From the NCBI GenBank assembly GCA_943737045.1, contig CALSFV010000094.1, positions 134,501 through 198,500 on the forward strand: 64,000 nucleotides of DNA, written 5' to 3'. Position 1 is the stretch's first letter; the number at the start of each line of letters is the position of its first letter. The position numbers were made by a program, and so were the translations under genes. The stretch is from Parapristionchus giblindavisi (lineage: Eukaryota > Nematoda > Chromadorea > Rhabditida > Diplogasteridae). The notes beneath the pieces were generated by a model, which ran no database searches, had not been told where the DNA came from, and saw nothing but the letters and a program-made list of their open reading frames with translations. Of the stretch, positions 43,401-55,320 are shown in pieces.

Positions 43401-43681
43401 GCAACAGATGGTCTATGGGATAATCTATCAGATGAACAATTATTGATTGAATTGAAATCTCTTACAAATGGATCAGATGTTCAACAAGTAAGTATCGATG
43501 TATTAATTATTCATTCAATATTCACTTCTAGGTATGTAATTCAATAGCTCTAAGTGCTCGTCGTTTATCATTTGATGAAACTCATCCATCACCATTCTCT
43601 ATTAGAGCTCGTCAACATGGATATGATTTCCCTGGTGGTAAACCTGATGATATTACACTTATTCTTATTCTAGTACAGTAA
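40449..43681 (+). CDS. PPTC7: PPTC7-like PP2C protein phosphatase (mitochondrial)
   Basis: Metal-dependent Ser/Thr phosphatase related to yeast Ptc7 and animal PPTC7, which act in mitochondria (coenzyme Q biosynthesis, mitophagy control). The proposed start ATG 40449 gives [19 protein letters not shown], basic and without acidic residues, as expected for a targeting peptide; an upstream coding exon cannot be excluded. Hallmarks: [87 protein letters not shown] and the C-terminal [13 protein letters not shown]. The metal-binding aspartates of GDD, ADG, DG and DD type are all present. Stop TAA 43679-43681. The intron between [17 protein letters not shown] and VADGVGG is about 1.6 kb because of a hAT-like insertion (41005-42456). 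Converges on BCAS2. Confidence 0.94.
41005..42456. mobile_element. Non-autonomous hAT-like DNA transposon in a PPTC7 intron
   Basis: 1,452-bp element with inverted ends TAGGGATCCGCA (41005) and TGCGGATCCCTA (to 42456), flanked by the 8-bp direct repeat TTATAGAA at 40997-41004 and 42457-42464. An 8-bp duplication and TAGGG-type termini are characteristic of hAT elements. Subterminal GCATTCGTGC/GCACGAATGC also mirrors, in offset positions. Internal open frames (41642-41836 minus, 41812-42033 plus, 42132-42353 plus) are at most about 90 codons and none shows a transposase motif I recognise. Texture is clearly less repetitive and less C/T-biased than the host intron. Confidence 0.92.
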
Positions 43682-44098
43682 TCAATATTATGTATTATTG
43701 ATTCATCATCCTCTTCCTCTCAAGAGATTCTCAATTCAATGCTCATTCATAATGACGGATACCGTAATCTTGATTGTATTGATCGTACCCTATTATCGTA
43801 TCTAATAGATTGTTATAGTACCGTTCTTTCTTTCATTCTTCTTCATCTTTTCATTGTCTAGTTCGTATTCTTATGTGTCTTAGATTCATTAAGATTCGTG
43901 TAGAGTTTATGATTGTTATGGGCAATATTAGCCTCATGATAAATAATAATGTTTCCAAATAACAAACAAGATTTTACGACGTGAAAGAGTGGGAGTAGGA
44001 AGGGTCCTATTCAATTATCAGATTCATGCCGTACGGCGAAAGGAATGAAATTACTTTTGACGTAATAAACAAAAAAAACAATGAATAATAGAGATGAA
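43682..44098. other. Convergent intergenic spacer, PPTC7 / BCAS2
   Basis: 417 bp holding both 3' UTRs. AATAAA-like strings occur at about 44062-44090. Nothing else supported. Confidence 0.5.
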
Positions 44099-45108
44099 TC
44101 AAAGTGTTTCCAGATCAATCTTGAGCCGTTTAGCATTTAATTCATTCTCGTGAGTTAATTGTTCAATAGCCATTTCCATCTGATAGATAGATATATTGAT
44201 TGATTAGATTAGATTAAACATAATAGACGCTATATACATACCTGATAGTTCTTCGTCAACATAGCTACCCATGCTGCTTCTCCATCTTTTAATTTACTTC
44301 CCGTTTCTACTTGTGCTGCCTTTCTCTTTGCATGAATCTAAATATTTAACTATAATCGATTATATCATAAATCAACAATTATAAATACCTGTAGAATAGC
44401 ATGTTTTTGTGATCTCAATTTCTCTTCTTCTGAATGAAGAACATCTTCCAACATTTTATTACGTCCTAAAAGTTAATATTTCCACTAAAATCTAACCAAA
44501 TAAATATTCCACTTACGAAGAAATCCTTCAGCTGCAAATTCTTCCATTAAATCAAGATTCATTTCTCTCACTACAAGATGTTCATTCTGTGCACGTGCAT
44601 TATCGATTGACTGAATATTAAGAATTATCGATTGATTGATTAATAATATGTTTTACCTTTCTCCATGCTTGTTTATCACTAGATTTAGCAGATGAAGGAG
44701 GGGGTAATTCACATCGACTCATATCCAATTTGGGCATTTCCTAACGAAATAATTACTCAATATTATGGTTATTATATTTACAGTACTGGCCAAAAAGAAG
44801 AGGATTATCGATTTTTGTACTGTACAGTATACCTCTTTCTTAGCCATTCGAGCATTCTCCTTCATGAGAATGGGAGTAAGGAATATATCATAATCAGGAA
44901 CGGGTAGATGTTTGAGATAGTTCTTAGTTGGAAGGAATACCTACAATGAATCAATATATTAATATAAAAGTAACATTTTGCATACTTTGCATTCATTAGC
45001 AATGAGTTGTAGTGCATGTTGTCTATCAGTCTCTCCATATTGAGTATCTAGATAAGGTAGAGCATCTACTATATCATTAGTTGATGATGGAGCAGGTAAT
45101 GATAACAT
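44099..45108 (-). CDS. BCAS2: Pre-mRNA-splicing factor SPF27 (BCAS2)
   Basis: Core subunit of the PRP19/CDC5L spliceosome complex. ATG at 45108; stop TGA at 44101-44099; about five exons with short introns. Family marks in order: STNDIVDALPYLDTQYGE (human has VVDALPYFDQGYE), FLPTKNYLKHLPVPDYDIFL (human RPTKNYLSYLTAPDYSAFE), LDMSRCELPPPSS, WKKSIDNARAQNEHLVVREM, NLDLMEEF, and the C-terminal coiled coil with VETGSKLKDGEAAWVAMLTK then NYQMEMAIEQL. The product is about 220 residues, like the 225 of human BCAS2. Mostly alpha-helical. The short LKIDLETL end is the lineage-specific tip. The start is preceded by GATGATAG, acceptor-like. Confidence 0.95.
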
Positions 45109-46461
45109 CCTATCATCAATCAATAATTAACTAAATAGACTATTATACTTAGGTATACGGTATCGATAGATACGATTAACGATCAAATGAACAATCATAA
45201 CGAATCGAAGCACTTTATTCTATGTAACGAAATAACAAAGATAAAAAAGAAAGAGGTGGATACGGTAGAATGAGAAAAAGAAGAAACACAGGGATATTGA
45301 ATGGATAAGGAAATGACATGGAAATTGAATGAGAATTGGGATAAATGAATGAATGAATGAATGAATGGATGGATGAAAAGACTAGGAAGACTTGATGAAG
45401 TGACTGAGAATGATGAATAGATCAATAGATGAATATAAGGAAGTATTGAATACTATTCATCTATAGTCATTCATTGTATTTACCCATTGAGATGAACAAT
45501 TGAACCAAGGCAATGATGATAATGATGAAGAACAGAACAATGATTGCAATGTATATGAATGAATCAATGAATCAATCAATACTATGGAACGATAATTATT
45601 TGTAAAATCTAGATCAAATCTATCATACTCTTTCACTTAATCTGTAACAAATATAGAAACATGAGTTTAAAAGGAAATAACATGAGAAAAGATGAAGATC
45701 TCTGAATAGAAGAAGGATATTGTGATAATCTATCATGCCATACAGATACTAAGTATATGTATATATTGAATATATAAATATAGATATAACTCCTAACTAT
45801 CATACATCGTATTGAATAATAAGCGAAGATGGAAAGATGAAGCAAAGATAAGAATAATAAAATAGAAAGGATCATTGGGAAAGAAAGAATTGATTGATTG
45901 ATTGATCAATATGAGATGTAAAGACATCACAACAAATGAAACAAATAAAGAAAGAAGAATACAAGTATAATCATGTTACTATAATCTTACTTACAATACT
46001 ATCTATTCATTCTTCTATCAATAATTGGACACATAATACTGTTGCTTAGAGATATTGTACAACTTCTTTCATATAACATTACAATTCACCATTTTGGGGA
46101 TTTTATATTCAAGTATATATTGGTGCTTTCACTAGCATATAATATATATATACTACAAATGTTTCCAATGACACACTTCATGTTATAAGAGATGTTGCAA
46201 CAATATCTCAAAGTGATAGTATATCACAAAGGATAAGATATCTATGACTAAAGGAAAGAAAATATGAAAGAGATTATGGTAATCACGATTGTAATACAAA
46301 TACTATGTATACAATATATAATAATAAAGATTAAAATATAAAAGATGAACAAAATAAAGATTGAGCTCATTTTCAGTGAAGGCAACAAAGGGAATCTGAG
46401 AGACATAATTGAATATGAATATAGTCTATGTATATAGTATATATTAAAGAGTATTGAATAC
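45109..46461. other. Intergenic, GEN1-like gene to BCAS2
   Basis: 1.35 kb of AT-rich DNA between two minus-strand genes. Contains an AATG/ATGG microsatellite (about 45343-45375). Open frames at 45195-45425 and 45633-45875 (minus) are Ser/Phe/Tyr/Ile-rich with no motif. No gene supported. Confidence 0.45.
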
Positions 46462-48535
46462 TTATCTCGTCTTTAATACAGGTAATCCATTTCGATCTGG
46501 TATCAACTATAAATGAATGAATGATATTGAATATTATGAATGAATGCATCTACCTCATTATATGCTTGAGTAGTTGATTTCTTCAATGTAAGAATAGCTT
46601 GCCATTCTCTTCTACTCCATTCACTTGGACATCTCATTACTATATCAATATAATCATTAATATATCAAATACAATATGTAATTCTACCTCTACGCTTCAT
46701 TCCTCCATTACGAATACAAGGAGATGATGGTGATAGACTACTTATACTCGTTGACTTCAATCAATCAATATATACATGAATGAATCAATAGTTACAGTAC
46801 CTTCCTCTTTCTATTAGATTTCCTTTTAGGAGAATCTTCAATGATTTCAACAGAGGCATCTGATCCATCGTCTAATGCTAACGGACATGATATCATTTCC
46901 TATCAATCATATTGATTGAACTAATCAATAGATCGATACTCACCATAACTCTTTCTTGATTGTATTGATTTAATGGAGGAGTTGTTACAAATGGAAGATT
47001 CTCTAGGTTAGGCCACATATAGGCATCAATTCCTTCAGCCATTGAATCAGAATTCGGATTGAACTACAATTCATATATAGTCTATACAATTATTAAATGG
47101 ATAAACAATACATCAGAGAATGAAAAATATGTTGATCGGAGTTTCTTCTTTATAGGTGTTTCAGTTTTGGGTGTGAAGGTTGTATCACAATAACATCTAA
47201 GATAATTAAATATTAATTTCATCTATATCATTCATATCCATACAAAATAATAACTATGTGAATTCTAAGCATAGACAAAAATAGATTGAAGAGATATAAA
47301 TAAACCTGAATCTATCAAGAATGGTACATGGATGATCATCTTCATGTATTGAGAATTCACCTATGATCTAAATTAATATTGAAATCATTTGAATGGTTCA
47401 TGGAACAAATAAAGTATTTAGAAAACCTCTAAAGCCGTAACAATTCCAACTCCATTCAATTTCTTCTCCATATAATCACATCCAAGTAGTACTCCTAATG
47501 CAACTAATCGAGATCGATTTAATCCTTCAATTCAATTAATTCAATTTAATCAATAAGTAATAGTTATATACCATGAGTCTCAAATAATTTCTGTCCACTC
47601 ATTCTTTGAATAGAAACAATTCTTATTCCCTTCTCGAATTCAATCTATCCATGATAACATCTTCATATCATCATATTATCAATTAATATATCAAACCTGA
47701 TATACATTTTGTCCTCCATACAAGAAATAATCAAGATCAGGAGATACAAATCCATCAACCTATAAGATACAATTCATTTCATTCTAATCAATATTATCAA
47801 TCATGACTAAAGATACAATTCATTTCATTCTAATCAATATTATCAATCATGACTAACCTTTTGCATTTCTTCAAGAAAACTCCCAGCTGCTTCATTATCA
47901 ACTGCTTTTGATATGAAATAAGCAATACCCATAGAATCCAATAGTTCCTATTCATACAATATACCATTCATACATCTATATTCAACTTACAGTAACCTTA
48001 TTGATATTCTTCAATTTAGTACTATTCCGTCCATATCTTGTACGAGCTCCTTCATTCACCTAATCAATATTCATTACATACATATAGATGTAGGTATAAA
48101 CTATAGATAGAAACTATCGTAATACACACCTTAAGAGGCCTTCCATCTCTCACAAAACAGAATTCATTTTTAGAATTGAATAGATCATTCTGATTTACTT
48201 TCTAAATGAATGAATAATGATTGAATGGATATAATGAAATGACTAACCGGTAATGGATGACATTGATACTGATCTAATAGAATAAATGGACGAATATTCA
48301 TATCAATAAGTGCTTTGCAACGATTATAAAAACCGACGAGAAAGTTATCAGGACCCAATTGTGTTTCCTTACAACTTTCATACAACCATACTTGTCCATC
48401 TATAATATATGAATGAAGAATGATATGAAATAAAAAATATAACAAACCAATTGCGAGTGTTTTGTCATGAAGATCAGAAGGATCAACGCTTTCCCATTGA
48501 CTCTTTAGATTACTCCATAAGTCATTCAGACCCAT
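46462..48535 (-). CDS. GEN1: GEN1-like XPG/Rad2-family structure-specific nuclease
   Basis: Metal-dependent 5' flap/Holliday-junction nuclease family. ATG at 48535 gives MGLNDLWSNLKSQWESVDP, the XPG N-domain start that must be at the extreme N-terminus, then KTLAIDGQVWLYES with the first catalytic Asp. The I-domain has NEGARTRYGRNS, GIAYFISKAVDNEAAGSFL (acidic pair D/E where GEN1 has GEAEA) and FVSPDYDYFLYGG (two Asp). LLGCDYMEKKLNGVG marks the last catalytic Asp and helix-two-turn-helix. The C-terminus is basic and Ser-rich (SPKRKSNRKRKST), ending PVLKTR at TAA 46464-46462. MGLNDLW and the FLYGGQNVY pattern favour GEN1 over FEN1, EXO1 or XPG. It is much shorter than human GEN1 and I see no chromodomain. 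A 46-bp tandem duplication lies in one intron (47765-47856). Confidence 0.88.
47765..47856. repeat. 46-bp direct tandem duplication in a GEN1 intron
   Basis: Two identical copies beginning AGATACAATTCATTTC and ending ATCATGACTAA, directly adjacent, in a single intron. Identity implies a recent event or an assembly duplication. Confidence 0.92.
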
Positions 48536-50174
48536 TCTTCTTTTTTGGAAGTTTGAGCACAAGGCTCTTACTTCTACCCGTCCACACTCCCTCAATTACA
48601 ACTTATTTAAATATGAATTAAATTAATGAGAAAATGAAACATGAAAAACCACAACGCACTGCAAAATAATTATACGTTCCGAGGATAACAACAACGACGA
48701 ATTTGGAATAATATTTGTATTTTCAAAGGAATTTTAGACACAGGTTATATTATCATTTTTGATGGAAGTGAGGCAAATTTTATAATAAAATAAGAACAAT
48801 TCATACCACATCTGAATAAGTTACTTCTGCTAGAAACTACATAACTAAAGTAGAAAATGAATACAGTACGCTAGTCCAGTGAAGCGAAGGTGTATAAATA
48901 AACTTGTAAATCCCCCTAGACAAAAATGGGATCATAAGCCTTTTTTGTTGACAATTTCAATAACTTAAGCTATCTCAAGGCAAATGAAATAAATAATGCA
49001 CTTTTAGATAAGCAGCACAGATAGAACATTCGCTTCGTTTAGTATCTGTTATATGTATCGCATAAGGAAAGATAAATAATTATAATGATACAATGAAGTT
49101 TTTTTTTGCATTATGGAAAGCTAACAATAAGATATGACTTAGAATGATTCCTGCTAGTGTTAGAAATTCGAACCAACTAAAATAGTACATTTTACTTTGA
49201 GAAACCAACAAATAAAAAACAAAGAAAAAGGATAATCTCTGGTCTCACATTGATCAATGAAAAGTCGCAATCACAACTGAAAATAATCATTAGTTCTATC
49301 TTTTTTATTTTTCATTTCCTGTTATTTCGAAGATAAAAATATCAATTTCAATAGTAAAAGTTCACAGGTGGTTAAATAAGGTGATGGTGCGAATCTAATA
49401 TATAAAAAACGAATCTATTAATATAAAAACTTCTACACACGTAAGAACAAAACACGGTAGATCCATCACAATTCTTGCAACCACATCGTATCATTGATAC
49501 CAGAATCATGCATTTTATACGATTATAAAAAGCGATACATTCTAAAAAAATCATTTCTGATAACCACATTTTTAGCTGATTGAAACAAATTTTGACCTGA
49601 TTTTGTATTCTGATACTAGAGGCAGGAATGGCAAATCGTTCAATACATAACAACAGTAGAAAAGTCATTAAAATTAAAAACTAAATTACATTCAACGTAC
49701 GTTATCATCTCTTACAGTATTTTATATAAAATGTTTATAATAAATTTTAGTCTCAAACGGAAGCATTGATTGATTTTAAAAAAATTATTTTTCAATTTTT
49801 GTGTGGTCCTATTTGGCAGGATTTTGCCCGTTTTTCTCAAAGTTTCGCTTTCTTTTTCCTTCTTTTCTCATGATTCACTATTTTACATTCTACTTATAAA
49901 ATTTTAAAATAAAATTATTCCGTCCTACCCTTGTTTAATTAGGTAAACCAATTTTTATTATTTAAAAAGTTTTGATATTGCCCGCTTCATTTGTTTCATA
50001 GCACATGTTGAATTGTTAGTGTCGATACTATTCCAGTTATTCAGTTGTGTTTAATCCCATCATTGATAAGTTCATTCAATCGTCATCAATTCTTAATCTG
50101 CTCGATGCCTCGTTTCATGTCTCAACTCCTTGTTTATATCAAATCAAGCACAGAGAATTTGGAAAACTTGAAGC

Positions 50175-50297
50175 CGTATCCATGAACGTTGGCAAACCGA
50201 TCGCCGACAAACGCGGCGCCGTAAACGTAGGGTAGATTTTTGGCAAACGCCTCCGCCTATGGTTGCGACGTCACGTTTGCCACCATTTAAGGATACG
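50175..50297. mobile_element. Small GC-rich foldback, MITE-like
   Basis: 123 bp with imperfect inverted ends of about 23 nt: CGTATCCATGAACGTTGGCA at the left mirrors TGCCACCATTTAAGGATACG at the right. The interior is GC-rich (GATCGCCGACAAACGCGGCG), a sharp island in AT-rich DNA. No clear target-site duplication. Confidence 0.65.
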
Positions 50298-53200
50298 TAT
50301 ACCGCTTTCTGAGGCTCTTGGCTTTCCTTGATGCGATTTGAAATTTAACTGCTGGAATATTTAATATTGAATTTTGAATTGCTGTCCAGTGGTCATTCAA
50401 ACACTCCCTGGATTACAATTAGAAAAGAAAACTGATATGCAAAGTTTGCCAAATTGTTTGAGACCTCAATATATTGATGTCCTCTTATTTATTCCTCCTT
50501 CTTTTCACTAGTAGCTTTTGATGGATGAAGTATTCGTCTATTCTTTATAAGCACTTTCTCACATGAATTCTCCTTCTTCTTCTCTTCTTTCTTTTCATTC
50601 TATTCTATTGACTCTCAATTGTTTCAACAATAAAATGAAGAAAACGATGTGATAGAGAGTGGAAGAAGTAATGATAGAAGGAAGTGGGTGGGAAGATAGA
50701 CCTCCCACAAGTCAAGATGTCACTAGACCACCCTGTATACTACTCCCTATAGTAGTTGTGTTGATACAATTCATAATGTTATTTTGTGTTAAAGTGTAAG
50801 GAAGGTAAGAGGGGATAGAGGGGAGTGGATAGGATAGAAAGAGAGTGCTCATCACTTATCTTCCCTTCTCTTTTCTTTTTCTTCTTTCATTCTATTCATT
50901 CTCTTCTTCAATACGAATCCATTCATAACCATCTACTACTTCTTCTATGGATAGACCACCCATATCAATCGTCTATTCTATTCTCGTCTATTCTATCATT
51001 CACTTCTTACCATCATCTCCTTTCTCTTCATTCATTTCTCTTATCACTGATTCCTTCTCCTTTTTTGTTATCACACATCGTAATGTTCTCTCTCTCTCTT
51101 CCTTCTCTACTCTTAAATGTCCATTTCTTTGTATGATCGACAAGGGCATCATCATTCAATGAATAGACTTACTGACGGATGTAGGTCTCCATCACTCCTC
51201 CTCCCCCCCCCCTCTCTCTCTCCTCCCTCCCTAGTCATTCCATCGTTTATTCTATCCTTCTATGTACCCCCTTTTTATTTCTCGAAACACTTCTTCTCTT
51301 TTCTTCTACATTAATTATGAGTGAGAAAATGTTCACGTCTTGAGTGAATTACATAGGAAAAGGAGAGAAGGAAGGGAGTGAAGGGGGGGGGGGAGTATGG
51401 AGAGATGTAGACGTCTACCCCCAGTCGTTTCTTAACTTGAATATTCGTCCTCTTCTTTTTCATGTCTCTCCCCCCCCCCTAGGCCTTCATTTTGTCCTTC
51501 TCTTCTAATTCTCTCACATGTCTCAACTTCTCCTCTCCCCTTCCATATCTTCTCTTCCCCTCTCCACTCCATATTCCTCACGTTCGAGTTGTTGCATATA
51601 ATCCTCTGGTTCTTCATTCCATCAGTTCATTTTCTCTCTTTGAGTATCTATCTACCTACATCTTTCATCATCTTCATTTAAAGTATATTCAGGATAATTT
51701 GAATGTTAATTAGGTATTCTTTCTCTATTCCTTTCCTCCTTCCTCTCATTTCATTCTCATTCTTCTTTTCTATCACGTCACTATCCCTATATTAAAGATG
51801 CAAAACTCTAACGACTATCAGATCATTCATTCATTCATTATTCTGGCAATCAATACGAACAATAAAGTAAAAGAAATAGTGTACGGTATTCGGAATCGAT
51901 TTTGCCATCTGACTGCCTTGACAGCTTCTTCATGAAAATATTAGCGGGACGGCATCTTTAAAACAGTAGATTAGTGATACATATGCATACTTAAACGATT
52001 GGTCGTTCAGTGATAGACTGAAGTACTGGATATGTTTTTCTTGTATGGGAGGTCTATCATTTGTATCTATCCTTTCCTCCTTCTCCTTTCCATCATCATC
52101 ATCTATCATTCTTTCTTCTTTTAAAATGTCATGAATCTATCTTCCTTCTTCTGAATATATTTTATATAATAAATTCATTCATTGGATATTCATTACTAGT
52201 AACATGTTTCGCTACTCTTTTAACCTCTCTATAACCCCATCCCCTCGTCTCCCTCTCCCTCTCCCTTTCCATCATCCCCTCCTCCTCCTTATTCATTTTC
52301 ATTCTTGTTATTTTACCTCTAAAAGAAAGGATTGGGAATCTTTCCCTTTCTCTCGCAGAATCTTCCTCTTCTTTCTCTTCTATCTTCTATCTTCGATAGA
52401 CTCTTCTCCTTCTCCCATTTCTCCTTCCTAGGGGTGGCACAATGTACTTTTTTCACACGTCTAGTATCGGATATATATGTGCTGGTTATAGTATGATTGT
52501 TAATATCTTCAATCAATTATTCATTCATTCTATTCTTCTTTCTTTATTCATCATGTGTGGTCTTATCCCCCTTAAGGAACATATTGATATGAAATGAGAG
52601 ATATAGAAGATTGAGATGGGAAGGACATCCCTCATATAAGAAGTAGATTCGATTCAATCATATACATACAGTATATTGTGTATTCTTTTTTCCTTTTTCT
52701 TAAACATTTCTTCTTCATTTCATCAATCATTCCTCCTTCTTCTTCAGTATCCTCTCATCTACTCAATGATTGAACACTAGTCATCACTTTACACCTCCTT
52801 CTCTCTCCCTCTCCCTCTATCCGTTCTTTTCCTCTCACTCCGTTAATGTTTCAGTGGAGGGGATGGATAGTGAATCTATGTGTGGTATGATGAATGTATT
52901 CTATTTCTTTCGTTCTTTCTCAATATCGATAGAGAATAGAGTAGATTGAATGTGAAGAATAAGATGATTATAGAATGAAGAATAGAATGGAGTGAGGAAT
53001 GGGGGGGGAGGGAGAGGGAGAAGGAGAAAGGGTTAAAGGAGAAGGTAATAAGGTTGGTGGTTGGAATAGTGATGATGAAGAAGAAGGAGATTGTAATTAT
53101 ATCTAATTAATTATTCTTATTGTTAGAAGGAAAGATGAAGACGTTATAAATATTATCATCATACTCTCATTTCTTCCAATAATAAGATCAATTCAATTTC

Positions 53201-53506
53201 TCATTATTTTCTTGATTGCGCAGAGTAGTACACTGGGATTAGATAGCGATAAAATATGTTGAAATACCATTTCATTTATTAAAGTAGTCAGATAGATAGT
53301 ATTGATATTATGAAGATGACTAAATAGATATGTTATTCTATCAGTCAATGAGGGAAGGAAATCATATGATCTATATTAAGACAAGGACCACACATATGTA
53401 TTAAATCTCCTGTTCCTTCTATCTCTTCATTATCAATGCAATCATTCATAGCAGGGGGATGGAAGGATTGATTGACACTTTGTCTATACCAATCTCATTT
53501 CGCATC

Positions 53507-53622
53507 TCTCTCTCTCTCTCTCCCTCTCTCTCTCTCCCTCTCTCTCTCCCCCTCTCTCTCTCCCTCTCTCTCCCTCTCTCTCTCTCTCTCCCTCTCCCCC
53601 TCTCTCTCTCCCTCTCCCCCTC
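53507..53622. repeat. (CT)n / CTCCCT low-complexity tract
   Basis: About 115 bp almost purely of CT and CCCT units on the plus strand. Overlapping Ser/Leu/Pro-rich open frames in two phases are artefacts of this repeat. Confidence 0.95.
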
Positions 53623-53987
53623 TGTGTTCTATCATCACTATCTCTTCCATTCTACCACCCTTGATTTCTCCTCTATCACAATTGTGTGTGGCAGTAGTAT
53701 ATCATGGAGAAATATAACTTCAAATCACTATTATCAGACCATTCGCTCTTCTCATCCTCTCCCCCTCCCTCTTTCTTCTTATTCTTCTTCTTTTCTCATT
53801 TAACTCCTTCGTTGTTTTGTATCTAATTGTATACCAGTTTTATCATTTAGAGTGGCATACATCGAAATAGAGAGGAGGTATATGGAGGAGGAGGCTATCA
53901 TTACCCACTCTGTTACTCATTCATATAATAATCAATAATTATCGTTCACTACCGTATACCTTCTTTATTCCATGTATTCTTTGTAAT

Positions 53988-54178
53988 CATACATGGGCGC
54001 CGACATGGGGCTGCCCCCTGTAAAGTTAGGGCTTCTCGAAAATTTGAGGAATGCCCCTTGTAAAAACGACGTTTTTGGTGAAATATTTGAAAAAAAGAGA
54101 AGACCTCCTGCAAAATTATCCATTGTTCTTTCGGATACCCCCTGTAGAATCGAGCTCCAGGTACTCCGCCCATGTATG
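53988..54178. mobile_element. MITE with perfect 12-bp ends and 8-bp target duplication
   Basis: 191 bp bounded by CATACATGGGCG and CGCCCATGTATG, flanked on each side by TTTGTAAT. An 8-bp duplication fits the hAT superfamily. The inside is GC-richer than the flanks and carries recurring CCCCTGTA/CCCTTGTA strings. Open frames of about 80 codons on both strands pass through it but share no known domain. Confidence 0.92.
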
Positions 54179-54250
54179 TTTGTAATATACCGTAATGCAT
54201 TCAACCAGGAGTATCTTCATTCCTTCACATTACTTTTGCTGTGATTCATT

Positions 54251-54409
54251 TCATATTTGAACTATCCGGTTGATGTCTTTCCAAAATTTAGTATGAGCAT
54301 ATTTATCTGCTACATCCGCAAGTTGAGCCTTGGTCAATGTTGCAGTGTGGTCTTGTGTTATCATGCGGAAAATATATTTTAGCTTGTTTCCCACGGGTTT
54401 ATTCCAGAT
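54251..54409 (-). pseudogene. Short protein-coding relic, family not recognised
   Basis: On the minus strand an open stretch from about 54409 to the stop TGA 54253-54251 reads WNKPVGNKLKYIFRMITQDH then TATLTKAQLADVADKYAHTK and FWKDINRIVQI. The composition is balanced (Trp, Lys, Asp, Ala, Gln), unlike the low-complexity frames around it, and LTKAQLADVADKYAHTKFW looks like an amphipathic helix. Upstream it runs into an ATT repeat and then a stop, with no start or acceptor evident. It may be the last exon of a dead transposon gene. It lies between two inverted-repeat elements. Confidence 0.4.
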
Positions 54410-54658
54410 TATTATTATTATTATTCAACTTTATCATCTGACAACATATAGTTGTGCGGTTGTAGTCTGTCCTTGCTGTAGCAGCTCCCAATATTCAACC
54501 TCTAACGCGCCACCAAACCGAAAACATTACTGGGGTGGTTTGGGCTGGTCTGGTGGGACCTCATATGCATTAACTCAATGGCGCCTACGCTTTTCACCCC
54601 TCCTTTCAAAATAGTTGCACCAAGTCTACCAACTCTATCAAGGATATACCCTCACAAC

Positions 54659-54841
54659 CATACGTGAGCAACCTTTGCCGCTGGAAATTAAAATTGGGTG
54701 GGTCAGGTGCAAAAATCGGGTTTGACACGTTGGGGACTCACTACTCTTTTTTTATTTGTGTGTGAATTTTGGCTAAATCGAGTAGGTCGGGTGCCAAAAC
54801 CGGGTGGGTCTTGCCGCTAGCGACAATGCCTCCCACGTATG
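54659..54841. mobile_element. MITE, CATACGTG family
   Basis: 183 bp with ends CATACGTGAGC and CCACGTATG. Shares GAAATTAAAATTGGGT, GTGTGAATTTTGGCTAAAT, GGGTCTTGCC and GCGACAATG with the copy at 3080-3222, and CATACGTG...TTTGCC...AATTAAAAT with one end (minus strand) of the element at 58072-58189. Repeats of GGGTGGGTC/GGGTG inside. Target duplication not clear. Confidence 0.82.
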
Positions 54842-55320
54842 TACATAACACTGATCTTGCAGATTCTAGTATTTTCATTCTAATCTGAAAAAAAAAGATC
54901 AATAGAATCGCATGAACATACGATGATCAACCATGTTTGGCATTGTTTTAGTAGTTAACAAAGTAAATTGATCAATAACATAAGAAAGACTAATTATAAG
55001 TGAAGGACTACGATATTATTGAATTGGATATGGACATTAATTATTATCCATTCATAATAATGAAATATAAACTTTTAAAAAGAATGATTTCGGGACACTA
55101 TTGGATGGGATAGGAAAGGGTCGACTAGCCATGATAATACCTTTTAAACCTTTCCTCCGTTTCTATCATTCTCCCTCTTCTCTCTTCTATCTATGATTGA
55201 ATGAATGGAAGTGAGATAGTGATAACATTGTGTGTGTCTTCTTAATCGACATAACGATATGACCACCCTCTTCTATTTATCTCTCCCCCCCCCTCTCCAC
55301 TCACAGTATACCATTGTAGA

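Larger units (their letters stand above)
48536..55320. other. 6.8-kb gene-poor region
   Basis: No convincing gene. 48.6-50.4 kb has a less biased texture with scattered AT-rich open frames (for example 49372-49668 minus, Cys/Ile-rich, no motif) and a small foldback (50175-50297); it may be old transposon DNA. 50.5-53.9 kb is dominated by C/T-rich tracts on the plus strand with short G runs. A string near 51948 (GCGGGACGGCATCTTTAA) resembles the right end and flank of the foldback element at 39496-40006. 53.9-54.9 kb holds two inverted-repeat elements and a coding relic, listed separately. Open frames in the C/T tracts (Ser/Leu/Pro) are compositional. Confidence 0.5.

Noticed and set aside
49160..49195. 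tRNA-like GGTTCGAAT string (minus strand)
   Set aside because: The flanking bases do not form a T-arm stem and no acceptor or anticodon arm could be found.
49372..49668. 98-codon Cys/Ile-rich minus-strand frame
   Set aside because: No domain or exon partners; possibly old transposon DNA, but not supportable as a gene.
53459..53803. 114-codon Ser/Leu/Pro frame
   Set aside because: Produced by a CT/CCCT repeat that is open in several phases at once.
53993..54244. 83-codon frames on both strands
   Set aside because: They run through a 191-bp inverted-repeat element and end in unrelated flank; no transposase motif.
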